Positions 28,348 to 37,834 of a stretch of DNA of 64,000 nt are shown one piece after another. The translations under genes were made by a program, and so were the position numbers. The notes beneath the pieces are model-generated. The model ran no database searches and was not told the DNA's origin. It saw only the letters and a list, made by a program, of their open reading frames with translations. Within the stretch, counting starts at the first letter, position 1. Each line of letters opens with the position of its first letter. This stretch comes from Neobacillus mesonae. GTDB lineage: Bacteria > Bacillota > Bacilli > Bacillales > Cytobacillaceae. The stretch covers positions 1,203 through 65,202 of the forward strand of contig NZ_KV440949.1 in assembly GCF_001636315.1 (NCBI RefSeq). Reading direction: 5' to 3'.

Positions 28348-29589
28348 CTAGGCGTTTTTTGGACTAACAACTTCCATCGTTTCGACAGACGGGGCCACAC
28401 GCGTTTCTCTGCCAAGAATCCATACGTTCAATGACGCGAGGATGAATGCTGCGAAAAATACCGAGAAAATGATGGTAAACGAAAGATTGGCTGTAATCAT
28501 GGCACCGATGGCAATCGGGCCGAAAATAGATCCTATACGTCCCGCAGCTTCCGTCATACCTACTCCTATACCACGCACTTTTGAGTCATAGTGGTCTGTT
28601 ACATATGCATAGATTGTACCCATTACCCCAGGGATAAAAAAGGATATAGCCACACCTGCCGCGATAAGTTGTGGGACCGATTCGGCCATACCGAAGAACA
28701 GTGCACTTAACGCGGAAAACAGCATGAATCCAATAAGGGTATATTTACGTCCGGCTTTTTCAACCAGATATGCCGCACTGAAAAAGCCAGGCAATTGAAC
28801 AAGCGTTACGAGCAAAACGTATCCAAAACTTTCAACCACACTAAAGCCTTTCATAACCATAAAAGATGGCAGCCATAAAAACAGGCCGTAATACGTAAAC
28901 ATGATAAGTAGAAAGAGAATCCAAAGCATCGTGGTGTCACGCGCATATTTTGGCGAAAATATCGTTTTCAAATTGGACCAGACGGAAGATTGCTGTTTAT
29001 TCAATTTTTTAAACTCAGGTGGATCAGGAAGTCCCCGACGCATATAGAGTACAAAAAAGCCCGGCAGTGCACCAATGATAAGCGCTAAACGCCAGCCCCA
29101 TTCCGGGACAATAAAATACCCAATGATACAAGATAGGATCCATCCTAATGGCCAGAAAGCTTCCAAAAGGACGACCATACGACCGCTTTTATGGGCAGGA
29201 TAGTGCTCTGATATATAGGTTGCTGCAAGCGGTGCTTCTCCACCTAAACCTACACCGATAAAGAAACGCAGAACCAAAAACATAGCCAGCGATGAAGTAA
29301 AGGCCGAAAGTCCACTTGCGACGGTAAACAGGAGTACTGTTAAAATTAATATCTTGTTCCTTCCAAACCGGTCTGCAAGTACACCAGCTACAATCGCACC
29401 GACAAGCATCCCGAATGAATTGACGCTTCCTATCCATCCAGCTTCAAGAGACGTCAAGTTCCATTCTTTAATTAACATCGTTACGATAAAGCTGATAATT
29501 CCAACATCCATTGCACAAAACATAAAGGCAAACCCTGAAGCAATAAATATTTTCCGAGTAGATATCGGTTTTTCACTTCCAATATTCAT
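28348..29589 (-). CDS. MFS transporter, aromatic acid:H+ symporter (AAHS) type
   Basis: A 413-residue carrier with 12 predicted membrane helices. The GVLADRFGRNK loop after helix 2 and the GVGLGGEAPLAATYISEH segment in helix 4 are typical of the aromatic acid:H+ symporter and related sugar-porter-like families. It is a close relative of the carrier at 40048-41298, sharing motifs such as MFTYYGLFLWLPS and QLPGFFSAA. Given its neighbours it probably imports an aromatic or heteroaromatic carboxylate. Its upstream region holds a 94-bp element that recurs upstream of the Rieske dioxygenase gene. AGGAGG before ATG. Confidence 0.88.
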   Translation of the reverse strand: MNIGSEKPISTRKIFIASGFAFMFCAMDVGIISFIVTMLIKEWNLTSLEAGWIGSVNSFGMLVGAIVAGVLADRFGRNKILILTVLLFTVASGLSAFTSSLAMFLVLRFFIGVGLGGEAPLAATYISEHYPAHKSGRMVVLLEAFWPLGWILSCIIGYFIVPEWGWRLALIIGALPGFFVLYMRRGLPDPPEFKKLNKQQSSVWSNLKTIFSPKYARDTTMLWILFLLIMFTYYGLFLWLPSFMVMKGFSVVESFGYVLLVTLVQLPGFFSAAYLVEKAGRKYTLIGFMLFSALSALFFGMAESVPQLIAAGVAISFFIPGVMGTIYAYVTDHYDSKVRGIGVGMTEAAGRIGSIFGPIAIGAMITANLSFTIIFSVFFAAFILASLNVWILGRETRVAPSVETMEVVSPKNA

Positions 29590-29775
29590 AATATTCCTCC
29601 TTCTTCATCTTGTAAATTATTATAAAAATATGTCTCTTTTCCGTTTGTAAAAGTCTATCCGGTTCGTTACTAATAGGTCATATTCATTACATTTGGGCAT
29701 TCTATTATTTCATCAATCATACCTCCATCTGCGATAAATATAACTAAACTCCTAAAAGGCGCCCCCTTTTTAAAA

Positions 29776-29869
29776 ACATTTGAATTATTCAGTTAATTAT
29801 AGTGTAAAAGGTATTAAATATAATGTTAAATACTTATTATTTATTAACGGATAAAAAAATTGAATGTTT
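29776..29869 (-). promoter_or_regulatory. 94-bp shared upstream element, copy 1
   Basis: This segment matches 43681-43774 at roughly 80 percent by eye, with an uninterrupted identical block of 32 bases at 29818-29849 against 43724-43755. The core contains GTTAA...TTAAC in inverted orientation. It lies about 190-280 bp upstream of the AAHS carrier gene. It probably holds a promoter and a common operator for one of the local regulators. Confidence 0.6.
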
Positions 29870-29981
29870 GATAATCTACTAAAGTGAAAGAGCATGATTA
29901 CAGCTAGACAAAGGAAGAATTAAATTATTTTTTATTATTTTTTCATGTAATCTAAACTATCCATATTTCTTGATAAAAAAA

Positions 29982-30018
29982 CAATGAAAGCTTCTCATAA
30001 TAAATGGAAGTTCCATTG
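29982..30018 (-). terminator. Terminator after GntR gene
   Basis: CAATG-AA-GCTTC and GAAG-TT-CATTG arms with a run of seven T on the minus strand. Confidence 0.75.
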
Positions 30019-30078
30019 CTTTTTGGTTAAGACCGGCACTTTAGATATGCTCATGATCAAGTATTCTATCATTTTGCC

Positions 30079-30735
30079 TTATATGACCAATCTAATTGAA
30101 TCCCAGATGTGTTCCTGAGTCCTTAATCGGGCTAAGTAAGGGTCTCTATCTTTTATGGCCTCTAATATCAATCTATGTTGTTTTAATGTTTCCATAGCCC
30201 GGTCCCTGTTACTCCTCCATGACATGACTCTTATTAAATCAATTTTTGCCCTCAGATGCGATAATGTATTCTTCAAAGCTAAATTCCCGCTGACTTCTAT
30301 AATCAGGTCATGGAATTGGTTATTAAACAACAACAATTCCGAATCTTGGATTATACCGTTTTCCTCTATTTTTCTTTGTGTTAAAAGGAGGAGTTCTTCT
30401 AATTGCATAAATTGGGCTTCAGTCCCCCGCCTTGCCGCTAGCTGTGCGGCCAAGCCTTCGAGTTCAGCCCTTAGTTCATAGATATCTTCTATTTCTTTTG
30501 TTGTGAAGTTCTTGATGCGCACTCCGTGATGAGGGACAGATTCCAAAACACTTTCCTGTACGAGCATTTTTAATGCTTCCCGAATTGGTGTGCTGCTTAC
30601 TCCAAGGATTTCCTTAAGCTTCCTTTCTCTTATCCACTCTCCTGGCTGAAATGCTCCCGTTTCTATAAGGTTGTATATATGTCTGTAAACCATCATTGAA
30701 GTTGTTTCCTTATGGAGTTTTATGGTTACGTCCAT
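30079..30735 (-). CDS. GntR-family regulator with FCD domain
   Basis: A 218-residue FadR-subfamily GntR protein. The winged HTH spans about residues 10-70 (PGEWIRERKLKEILGVSSTPIREALKMLVQE). An all-helical FCD effector domain follows, with metal-binding Asp/His candidates in FNNQFHDLI. FCD regulators usually sense carboxylic acids and control their catabolism. It lies between the carrier gene and the maleamate/maleate genes. The ATG at 30735 follows GGAAGGAGGAG; an earlier in-frame start would add 11 basic residues and has no site. Confidence 0.9.
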   Translation of the reverse strand: MDVTIKLHKETTSMMVYRHIYNLIETGAFQPGEWIRERKLKEILGVSSTPIREALKMLVQESVLESVPHHGVRIKNFTTKEIEDIYELRAELEGLAAQLAARRGTEAQFMQLEELLLLTQRKIEENGIIQDSELLLFNNQFHDLIIEVSGNLALKNTLSHLRAKIDLIRVMSWRSNRDRAMETLKQHRLILEAIKDRDPYLARLRTQEHIWDSIRLVI

Positions 30736-30799
30736 TTTTCTCCTCCTTCCCCGAAAATATTTAATCAAAATCCATTGGTTGCCATATAAAAATAACAGT

Positions 30800-30841
30800 C
30801 GGAGAGTTAATCACAAACTAATAAGGTCGTAACACTCTCCG
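30800..30841 (-). terminator. Terminator after the maleamate-amidase-like gene
   Basis: CGGAGAGT and ACTCTCCG perfect arms around a 26-base loop, followed on the minus strand by a T-rich tract. Confidence 0.65.
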
Positions 30842-30851
30842 CTTTATAAAA

Positions 30852-31550
30852 TTATACCTTTGCTTTTAAGCTATCCAGTTCCTTTATTACTTCTTCAACG
30901 GCTGTGACATCAGCATACTTTTGCTGCATATCAAATAGATTGATAGCGTGAGACGCGATTCCTCGGTCAAACGAACACTCTTCCGGAACAATCACTCGAT
31001 AATTATTTGAGAAAGCATCAATAACAGTTGCCCGTACACAACCGCTTGTCGTACAGCCCGTAACAATTAATGTGTCCACATGATGTGCTGTCAGATAAGA
31101 AATCAAAGGTGTACCATGAAAAGCACTAGGCTTTTTCTTGGAGATAACCACTTCCCCATTTTGCGGTTCGAGCTCTGCAACCACTTTCGTTCCCTTTTCA
31201 CCTTCTAATAGGTTAGAATGGTCAAATATGTTTCCTTTAATCGCTACACGGTCATTAGAGGAGGTTTTGCTTCCTTCAATAACCGTATAAAAAACAGGAA
31301 GGTTTGCTTCTCTTGCAGCATCCAGCAAATTTTTAATATGACCAATCGCTGTCCAACTGGTTTCTCCACAGCTTGTCGGATATTTCCGAATGGACTCATG
31401 AATATCCTCCGGGGAGTCCCCTGTAAAGCCATATTGTACATCAACAATAACAAGCGCGGGTTTCTTGCCGATACCCATTTTGCTTCCTAGCCCTGCACCT
31501 TGATAGACTTTCTTATCACGTTCATCCAAATATGGATCCCAAATTCTCAT
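30852..31550 (-). CDS. Cysteine hydrolase of the N-carbamoylsarcosine/maleamate amidase type
   Basis: A 232-residue isochorismatase-superfamily amidase. Catalytic residues are Asp37 (LVIVDVQYGF), Lys138 before the KPSAFHGTPL loop, and Cys171 in VTGCTTSGCVRAT. The long N-terminal part and the SAF-x-GT loop are typical of N-carbamoylsarcosine amidohydrolase and of NicF-type maleamate amidases. The maleate-isomerase-like gene lies two genes upstream in the same operon, and together they would convert maleamate to maleate and then to fumarate. That pairing is known from nicotinate degradation. Assignment to maleamate is inferred from context. Confidence 0.85.
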   Translation of the reverse strand: MRIWDPYLDERDKKVYQGAGLGSKMGIGKKPALVIVDVQYGFTGDSPEDIHESIRKYPTSCGETSWTAIGHIKNLLDAAREANLPVFYTVIEGSKTSSNDRVAIKGNIFDHSNLLEGEKGTKVVAELEPQNGEVVISKKKPSAFHGTPLISYLTAHHVDTLIVTGCTTSGCVRATVIDAFSNNYRVIVPEECSFDRGIASHAINLFDMQQKYADVTAVEEVIKELDSLKAKV

Positions 31551-31567
31551 GAAAAATCGCCCCTTTT

Positions 31568-31939
31568 TTATCCGTAAGTAATCACACGATCATGGTCCAC
31601 AGTTAGCTGCACAAGTACATTTGGTTCAGCAAGCTCAACCTTTTTACCGCTGAGCTCTTGTTCATTTACGCCGCGGGCACCGCAGGAAATTCTTGATAGA
31701 TAAATGTCTCCGCCACCTGCAACAATCTCATCGAAAGATTCTTTTAATGGTGTAACTCCATCGCCAATCCCAATCGTACTTTCTAAATGTTCATTTTTAA
31801 TTAACTGTACTGCACTTCCTGCAAGAAACATGGATACTTTATGACCTTCCCTAATAGCGGTTTTGGCAATTAAGAAGGCACGATCTGCCTGAGTTGGCGC
31901 TTCAGGTCCATGTGTCAAATGAATAAGGATTTTTGCCAT
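31568..31939 (-). CDS. DsrE/DsrF-like family protein
   Basis: A 123-residue alpha/beta protein of the DsrE-like fold (MAKILIHLTHGPEAP, then repeated beta-alpha units). It has a single cysteine in RISCGARG near residue 87, at the position where sulfur-relay DsrE proteins carry a persulfide. It lies between the maleate-isomerase-like and maleamate-amidase-like genes with short gaps, in one operon. A sulfur-transfer or small-molecule-binding role is possible; nothing in known maleamate pathways calls for it. GGGGGAAG precedes the ATG. Confidence 0.78.
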   Translation of the reverse strand: MAKILIHLTHGPEAPTQADRAFLIAKTAIREGHKVSMFLAGSAVQLIKNEHLESTIGIGDGVTPLKESFDEIVAGGGDIYLSRISCGARGVNEQELSGKKVELAEPNVLVQLTVDHDRVITYG

Positions 31940-32009
31940 TTGTTCTTCCCCCTGATTTTCGTAAAATATTGATTAGGTCTTTAGGCTTTCGCTTTTCACT
32001 ATTTTTCCA

Positions 32010-32786
32010 TTATTTGCCAGCGTGTGCAGAATTGAATTCTTCGGATAGAAGATATCCCGCATTTGGCACAACCGGCTTTAAGGTAAGCTCTTTTAATAAT
32101 TTATAAACAGTTGAAACAGCTGCGGAAAGCACAGGTTTTCCTAATTTATCCTGCACCTTTTGGATAGCAGGAAGAGACTGCATTTGTACACATGCAGATA
32201 AAACAACAGCATCTGCTTCGCTCACATCTAAATCATCCACAATAGTAACAAGGTTTAATGGGTCAAGTCTTCCTACTTCTAAATTGTCAGCAACCTCTAA
32301 GCTAATGGAATCCGTAACTTTAATTCCCTCAGATTCAATGTATTCAATAACCATATTCGTTAATGGCTTCATATAAGGAGTAACAATCGCGATTTTCTTT
32401 GCTCCTATGGCTTTCACACCATCGATTAAGGCGCCAGCACTGCTGATGACCGGTACAGGAGCACTATTTTCCTTTGCAACTTTAGAAAGGCGGCTTTCCG
32501 ACAGGCAGTGGTAACCAGGACCTTGAGACATGATGGCCACTAAGCAGGCATAAGCAAGCGCATCACAGCGCGCATCCGAAAGTTCCAAGGCACAACGATC
32601 ACTATCAATGTCCATTTTTGCTAATTCTTCTTTTGTTACCTTCATCATGCGCATACGGCTGGAATGGAAAGTAAACTTCTCATCCTGAATCATTTCTTCG
32701 CGAGCCTTTAGCATCGCCGGGATTTCCTTTTCCATTGTTGTATTCGAACTAGGCACGATTAAGCCTAAACGGTATTCTTTACTCAT
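32010..32786 (-). CDS. Maleate cis-trans isomerase-like Asp/Glu racemase family protein
   Basis: A 258-residue protein of the maleate isomerase/arylmalonate decarboxylase branch. The N-terminal LIVPSSNTTMEKE motif and the two catalytic cysteines Cys81 (AYACLVAIMSQG) and Cys199 (VLSACVQMQ) are in place. This family turns maleate into fumarate (NicE, MaiA) through a covalent Cys intermediate. In this operon it would act right after the maleamate amidase and feed fumarate into the TCA cycle. GGAGG before ATG. Confidence 0.9.
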   Translation of the reverse strand: MSKEYRLGLIVPSSNTTMEKEIPAMLKAREEMIQDEKFTFHSSRMRMMKVTKEELAKMDIDSDRCALELSDARCDALAYACLVAIMSQGPGYHCLSESRLSKVAKENSAPVPVISSAGALIDGVKAIGAKKIAIVTPYMKPLTNMVIEYIESEGIKVTDSISLEVADNLEVGRLDPLNLVTIVDDLDVSEADAVVLSACVQMQSLPAIQKVQDKLGKPVLSAAVSTVYKLLKELTLKPVVPNAGYLLSEEFNSAHAGK

Positions 32787-32828
32787 TGGTCATCCTCCAT
32801 CTCCATTAATCTTTATATTTGAGGTGAA

Positions 32829-33689
32829 TTACGAAAGAATGCTTTGTGATTTTAAAGGATTAGAAGACTTCTTGTCCGCGGGCGGGACAAATTTCCACTT
32901 TACTTCCTCGTAATCCGCTTCTTCCAACGCTTTATAAACCGCACTATGTGAATCATATTTGACATCCGGAATTTTACGCAGCTTAACAGTAGTTTCCACT
33001 TCGGAAACAAATGGGAAAGGATCGACGACAATGGATCCATCTCCCTGTCCTTGAACTGTAATCATCGTTCCTTTGCTTTCTAGGTCTCTTCTAACCGGTC
33101 CCATAACCAATTTATTAGTTGTATCCGGCTTATGCATTGATACATATTGAGACAACCGGTCCATAAATTGAACAATCTCATAGTTAATCCATAAATGGTT
33201 TTCGAATTCGCTTCTTGGACCTTGTTTATTCCATAATTCCATCTTCAGCTCGACCCATTCTTTTTGCATCTGAATGATTGTCTCATCAATTTGCGGAGCT
33301 AGGTCTTGGGGAATTTTAAAGGTAAAGGAAGGATCATAACCAAAACGGCTTGTATAAAGCCCCATCCAGTGCATTCCGACCAATAACCCGGCATAAGGAT
33401 CCTCGGCTTTTACTTTTTCATATCCTTTCCCATAAAAATCAACATGCTGCAGCAGGTTAACACTTAGAAAAGGAACTGGCTGACCCGCTAGTTCATCAAA
33501 TAACACTTTTTCATCTGATTCAATCCAACCGATATCATGCTTTTCAACTGCCAGACACATGGATTCAAAATACTGAGGACGGATAAATTCCTCGTTCCCC
33601 CAATACCTTGCTACTTCCCCAGCCTGTACGGAATGATCATATTGGTTGACAATATACAAATATCCATCCTCATGCTTGGTAATAAACAT
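32829..33689 (-). CDS. DUF3891 family protein, possible metal-dependent pathway enzyme
   Basis: A 286-residue soluble protein matching my memory of DUF3891. Conserved-looking residues include His19 (NQYDHSVQAGEVA), His51-Asp52 (VEKHDIGW), His82 (LLQHVDFYG) and His107 (LVGMHWMGLY). This H...HD...H...H spacing in a helical protein recalls HD-type metal sites. No function is established to my knowledge. It lies between the FAD monooxygenase and the maleate-isomerase-like gene, exactly where a ring-opening or deaminating hydrolase would be needed. That enzymatic role is inference. Confidence 0.7.
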   Translation of the reverse strand: MFITKHEDGYLYIVNQYDHSVQAGEVARYWGNEEFIRPQYFESMCLAVEKHDIGWIESDEKVLFDELAGQPVPFLSVNLLQHVDFYGKGYEKVKAEDPYAGLLVGMHWMGLYTSRFGYDPSFTFKIPQDLAPQIDETIIQMQKEWVELKMELWNKQGPRSEFENHLWINYEIVQFMDRLSQYVSMHKPDTTNKLVMGPVRRDLESKGTMITVQGQGDGSIVVDPFPFVSEVETTVKLRKIPDVKYDSHSAVYKALEEADYEEVKWKFVPPADKKSSNPLKSQSILS

Positions 33690-33771
33690 AATCAGTCTCT
33701 CCTTTTAATCTAGTTTTTCCATCTTTGCAAGGGCTGCTAGCTTTCAAAGCAAGCAGGTTGTTTTCTATATT

Positions 33772-35079
33772 TCAGGAAATGCCAATTTGTTCTTTTTTTT
33801 CTGGTGAGCTTTCACTTTCAAAAATAAAAACATCGTCAATATCAAGCGGCTTTTCTCTTGTAAACAAATTCTTATATGTCTTTGTGATGTCGGGCAATTT
33901 CGTTGCAATATTGAACATAAGCGGGGCAAGTTCTTTCCTGACAGGTTCCCTTGTTAAAAACTTCTCTAAAATCAATTGAAGGTTTTGGATTAGTTTTACT
34001 TCTTCATGACGTCTTCTTTGTACTTGTTTAAGTGTCTCAAGTGATAAGTCATTATTTTCAAACCCTTTATAAAGAACATCCGCTGTTATCACTGCCGTTC
34101 CCATTGCAAGTGTGCTTCCTACTGCTCCCCACGGGGTAACACAGTGGGCCGCGTCACCAATTAATAACAGGCCGTCCTTTGCCCATTCTCTTACATAACG
34201 CATACGGCAAAGAAGGAGTACGAATTCTTTGAAATTTGTTACATTTCCAAAATAATCTTTTAAAATTGGCATATCTTCAACAATCTTCGCCTTGAAAGCT
34301 TCAATGCCTTCTTTTCTAATTTTCTGATACTCGCCTTTTGTTAATGAAACTCCACACTGAATATATCCACCTAGTTTCGGAAGGAATAGGTAGTTATAAT
34401 TTTTCTGGAAATAGAAGTGGTAGATATTGTAGTCCCAAGTTTTAGGTTTTTCAAATGAGAACCATAATAAATCGTTATCGTGATACTCAAGATCCACTTC
34501 AAATTTGCCAAGTTTTTCGATGGTTGAGTTTCGTCCATCTACGCCAACTGTAACTCTGGCATGGACATTCAATTCTCCTTCAAATACTTGTTCTTTCAAA
34601 AAGTTGATCTGCTCGCCTGACTTAGCCTGAGCATGTACTCCAACCGTCTTTTCTCCTTCTTTTAGAAGGCTCCTTACTTTTGTATTAAAAAGAAGCTTAA
34701 AGTTTGGATATTCTTTCGCTTTTTTAAGCAGCGCGGCTAAGAGAGTAGGCTGTGTCAACCTTGCACAGTAGCTTTCCTCTTCAATTAAAGTATTAAATTT
34801 AAGGTTCATGATTGGATTACTGTTATGGAATACAGTCACCTCAGGTATCTTTACATGATCAAGTGATTCAATATAATCTAATAAATTCAATTGTTTCATT
34901 AGTTGGACAAATCGCGGCTGGGTAATTTCACCGCGGTACTCTCTGTGAAAATCTGGATTTTGCTCAAGAACTGTAATTTTTAATCCTTGTTTAGCCAAAA
35001 GCAAACCTAGCAGCATTCCCGCGGGGCCAGCACCAACGATGCACACATCAGACTTCATTTCTTTTATTGTATTCACCAC
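33772..35079 (-). CDS. FAD-dependent aromatic (hydroxypyridine-type) monooxygenase
   Basis: A 435-residue group A flavoprotein monooxygenase. It has the N-terminal dinucleotide motif VGAGPAGMLLGLLLAKQG (14-31), the DG-type motif VGVDGRNSTIEKLG (near 178) and the GD motif LLIGDAAHCVTPWGAVG (near 305). These enzymes hydroxylate phenolic or hydroxypyridine rings with NAD(P)H and O2, in some cases with decarboxylation. In this cluster a hydroxynicotinate- or dihydroxypyridine-type substrate is likely. Start is one of two adjacent GTG codons after GGGGAGG. A 14-bp inverted repeat lies upstream (35121-35192). Confidence 0.87.
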   Translation of the reverse strand: MVNTIKEMKSDVCIVGAGPAGMLLGLLLAKQGLKITVLEQNPDFHREYRGEITQPRFVQLMKQLNLLDYIESLDHVKIPEVTVFHNSNPIMNLKFNTLIEEESYCARLTQPTLLAALLKKAKEYPNFKLLFNTKVRSLLKEGEKTVGVHAQAKSGEQINFLKEQVFEGELNVHARVTVGVDGRNSTIEKLGKFEVDLEYHDNDLLWFSFEKPKTWDYNIYHFYFQKNYNYLFLPKLGGYIQCGVSLTKGEYQKIRKEGIEAFKAKIVEDMPILKDYFGNVTNFKEFVLLLCRMRYVREWAKDGLLLIGDAAHCVTPWGAVGSTLAMGTAVITADVLYKGFENNDLSLETLKQVQRRRHEEVKLIQNLQLILEKFLTREPVRKELAPLMFNIATKLPDITKTYKNLFTREKPLDIDDVFIFESESSPEKKEQIGIS

Positions 35080-35120
35080 TTTTTTCCTCCCCTTTACTAA
35101 CTTTATTTTTTATCACCAGC

Positions 35121-35192
35121 CATATTGTTTTAAAAATAGTCTTTATAATGGTTGCATATACCTAACCGGGGTTCTGTATTTAAAACAATATG
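35121..35192. promoter_or_regulatory. Perfect 14-bp inverted repeat upstream of the monooxygenase
   Basis: CATATTGTTTTAAA (35121-35134) is mirrored by TTTAAAACAATATG (35179-35192) with 44 bases between. It starts 42 bp before the monooxygenase start. It may be a pair of operator half-sites, a stem in the leader, or a small insertion footprint. The rest of 35080-35350 shows no gene. Confidence 0.5.
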
Positions 35193-35351
35193 ACTGCCCG
35201 CATTCATTGCCATTCTTTTCAGTTCCATCATCTTCGCGGGGATGATAGCAAAAACCTCGTTCAGTGTTGATAGTTTGGCAGTTTCTAGCACATGATCAAG
35301 TAACGCCGATATTAATATTCACCCTTCTTTCTCTGAAGGACCCTTTTTTAT

Positions 35352-35563
35352 TGTCTAGCTCCAGCGCCCTAGCGGCTAGTGTCCTTCGCTCTCCCCCCTA
35401 CGATAAGTCAAGCACGAATGCGCCTCCGGCTCTTCGTGTTTCCTTTATCTCAGTTGGAGCGCTCCACAAGGAATGCTTCGGCAGCATAGACATCGCACGA
35501 AGAAAAAGCGTTAGCTTTTTCGAGGAGGCCATACGCCGCTGACTAGGGCGCTTACGCTTTTCT
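35352..35563 (+). mobile_element. MITE-like repeat, full copy with terminal inverted repeats
   Basis: A GC-richer, non-coding element begins TGTCTAGCTCCAGCGCCCTAG and ends CTAGGGCGCTTACGCTTTTC. AGCGCCCTAG (35363-35372) and CTAGGGCGCT (35543-35552) are perfect terminal inverted repeats. An inner TTCGGCAGCAT/AAAAGCGTTAGCTTTTT part is also structured. Elements with these ends are common in Bacillaceae in my experience. It supplies the last codons and stop of the Mo-hydroxylase gene. A truncated inverted copy lies at 43817-43937. Confidence 0.8.
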
Positions 35564-37834
35564 TATTGCTTCCCTTATTTGTTCAGGTCGTATTGGCAAG
35601 GAAGTGATGTTGAGCGGGAATTTATCCAAAGCATTGCTAATGGCATTAGCAAGGGCCGGCGCTACCGCAACCGTTCCTCCTTCACCTGCTCCTTTGACAC
35701 CTAATGGATTTAAAGGGGAAGGAGAGTTTTCCAGGATATTAATATCAACTTCAGGGACTTCCATTGAACTTGGCAGTAAATAGTCCATAAATGATCCAGT
35801 GACTAGCTGTCCATTGTCATCATATCGAAGCTCCTCATAAATGGCGCCCCCTAGACCCTGGGCCATTCCACCTACAAGCTGCCCGTGAACAAGCATCGGA
35901 TTAATCGCTTTACCTACATCATAAGCAATATAATATTTTTCAATTTTCACTTTTCCTGTTTCGGAATCAACTTCAACCTCTGCTGCATGTATCCCATATG
36001 GATAGGACATATGATCAATTGAAAACGTATACTTTTCACGTAGTTCGACCCCTTGTTTTTTCGCCACGTCCAGGATATACGCGATTGAGCAAATCTTTAG
36101 CCCCGTGGTGACTTGGGTAATCACTTCCTCTTTGATATCGAGATTCTCGCTTGGAAGATTGTATTTCTTTCCTGCGAACTGCAATATCTTCTTTTTAAGC
36201 TCAGATGATGCGTAGTATGCGGCAGAACCGCCAACCACAGTTCCCCGGGTTGCAAAGGAACCATTCCCCTTTTCTACCACATCCGTATCCCCATGGATTA
36301 CTTTCACCTTTGAATAAGGAATTCCCAATTGCTCGGAGCATATTTGGGCAAGGGCTGTTTCTACCCCTTGGCCGATATCCGATAAGCCTGTTTTACAAAT
36401 CAATTCTCCGTTATCCGTAAATTCAACTTCGCAAAACTCCCAAGGTCCTAGTCCAGACTTTTCAACAAACATAGCAAACCCTAAACCAATATACTTTCCT
36501 TCCTGTTCGGCTTGGGCCTTTCTTTTATAAAAATTCTCCCAATCCATTTCCTTCCGTGCAATATTTAGAATTTGTGGATAATCACCACTGTCGTATTCTA
36601 CAACCTGCCCTAGGGCGGAAATGCCATTCGTGTACGGCATTTGTTCAGGTTGAATTAAATTCCTTTCTCTTACTACAGTTGGATCTAGATTAAGTTTCTT
36701 TGCGACTAAATCGATAACCCTTTCCCGTACAAACGAACCTTCAAATCTGCCAGGTCCGCGATATGTTCCGGTTGGCCCCTTATTGGTTGCAACTACATGT
36801 ACTTTGAATTCTAATCCTTGAATATCATACGGTCCGGCAAACATGCCCTGGGTCAAAACCGGAACCGTAATCCCATGAGTGCGGATATAGGCGCCCGTAT
36901 CAACAAAAATTTCATCTTTTAATGCATGAATTCTTCCCGTTTCATCAAATCCAACGACAACATGATGCTTCTGCTCACGGGAATGGTTTGTCGCCTTCAT
37001 ATGTTCCAGGCGGTCTTCAATCCACTTAACAGGCCGGCCAAGCTTAAGCGCTGCAAAAGGGATAAGATAATCCTCTGGATAAAACTCTCCCCTTGGTCCA
37101 AATCCTCCGCCAACATCTGTCTCGATAAACCGGATTTTTTTTATATCCTTCTTTAATAGCCTGGATAGAATTTGATGATTAAAATGGACTACTTTTGTTG
37201 GTCCATATACAGTTAAGCGCTCATCCTCATCTACAAAAGCAAGGAGCCCCCTTGTTTCCATTGGAATCCCTGAGTGACGCTGAACATATAATTCTTCCTC
37301 AATTTGATGCGGGCTATTTTTTAAAAGCTCATCAATATCTCCTTTTTTGGAATGGATCAGGAAGAGATCGTTGCTTCCAATTTCCGGATGCAAAATATCT
37401 GTGTTGGGATGAATCGCTTGATGTACGTCAGTGATGGGATCTAACGGTTCATAATATACATCTACCAAATCTGCGGCATCCTCTGCTGTATATCTTGTTG
37501 AGGCCACAATGAGTGCAACCGGTTCCCCGGCATACCGAACTCTATCTTTTGCTAGTGGATACTGCAAAGCCTTTGTTAACGCGTCATTTGGTGCAAGTCG
37601 CATTGGAATTGGCTCAAGGTCCTCAGGCAAATCCTTACCAGTCAAGATTAAGTGAACATCTGACATTTGCTTTGCTTTTTCCGTATCTATACGAAGAATC
37701 TTAGCATGAGCATGTGGGCTGCGAAGAATGAAAGCTTCACATTGGCCTGGCAGCTTGATGTCCCCTACATATTGGCCCTTACCTGTAATTAGGCGTGGGT
37801 CCTCAATCCGCTTTACACTAGTGCCAATAGTCAT
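35552..37834 (-). CDS. Molybdenum hydroxylase large subunit (xanthine dehydrogenase family)
   Basis: A 760-residue molybdopterin-binding subunit. It shows [14 protein letters not shown] (near 243), [13 protein letters not shown] (near 355), a glycine-rich [17 protein letters not shown] stretch (near 480) and the C-terminal [11 protein letters not shown] with catalytic Glu718. It lacks the AYRCSFR-type loop of CO dehydrogenase, so a ring-carbon hydroxylase (nicotinate/isoquinoline/xanthine type) is likely. The start overlaps the stop of the 2Fe-2S subunit gene by 4 bases. The last residues and stop fall in a MITE-like repeat. Probably matured by XdhC (25265-26353). Confidence 0.92.
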   Translation of the reverse strand: MTIGTSVKRIEDPRLITGKGQYVGDIKLPGQCEAFILRSPHAHAKILRIDTEKAKQMSDVHLILTGKDLPEDLEPIPMRLAPNDALTKALQYPLAKDRVRYAGEPVALIVASTRYTAEDAADLVDVYYEPLDPITDVHQAIHPNTDILHPEIGSNDLFLIHSKKGDIDELLKNSPHQIEEELYVQRHSGIPMETRGLLAFVDEDERLTVYGPTKVVHFNHQILSRLLKKDIKKIRFIETDVGGGFGPRGEFYPEDYLIPFAALKLGRPVKWIEDRLEHMKATNHSREQKHHVVVGFDETGRIHALKDEIFVDTGAYIRTHGITVPVLTQGMFAGPYDIQGLEFKVHVVATNKGPTGTYRGPGRFEGSFVRERVIDLVAKKLNLDPTVVRERNLIQPEQMPYTNGISALGQVVEYDSGDYPQILNIARKEMDWENFYKRKAQAEQEGKYIGLGFAMFVEKSGLGPWEFCEVEFTDNGELICKTGLSDIGQGVETALAQICSEQLGIPYSKVKVIHGDTDVVEKGNGSFATRGTVVGGSAAYYASSELKKKILQFAGKKYNLPSENLDIKEEVITQVTTGLKICSIAYILDVAKKQGVELREKYTFSIDHMSYPYGIHAAEVEVDSETGKVKIEKYYIAYDVGKAINPMLVHGQLVGGMAQGLGGAIYEELRYDDNGQLVTGSFMDYLLPSSMEVPEVDINILENSPSPLNPLGVKGAGEGGTVAVAPALANAISNALDKFPLNITSLPIRPEQIREAIRKA

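Noticed and set aside
35264..35542. Open frame of 92 codons
   Set aside because: It lies mostly in the MITE-like repeat; repeat DNA explains it.
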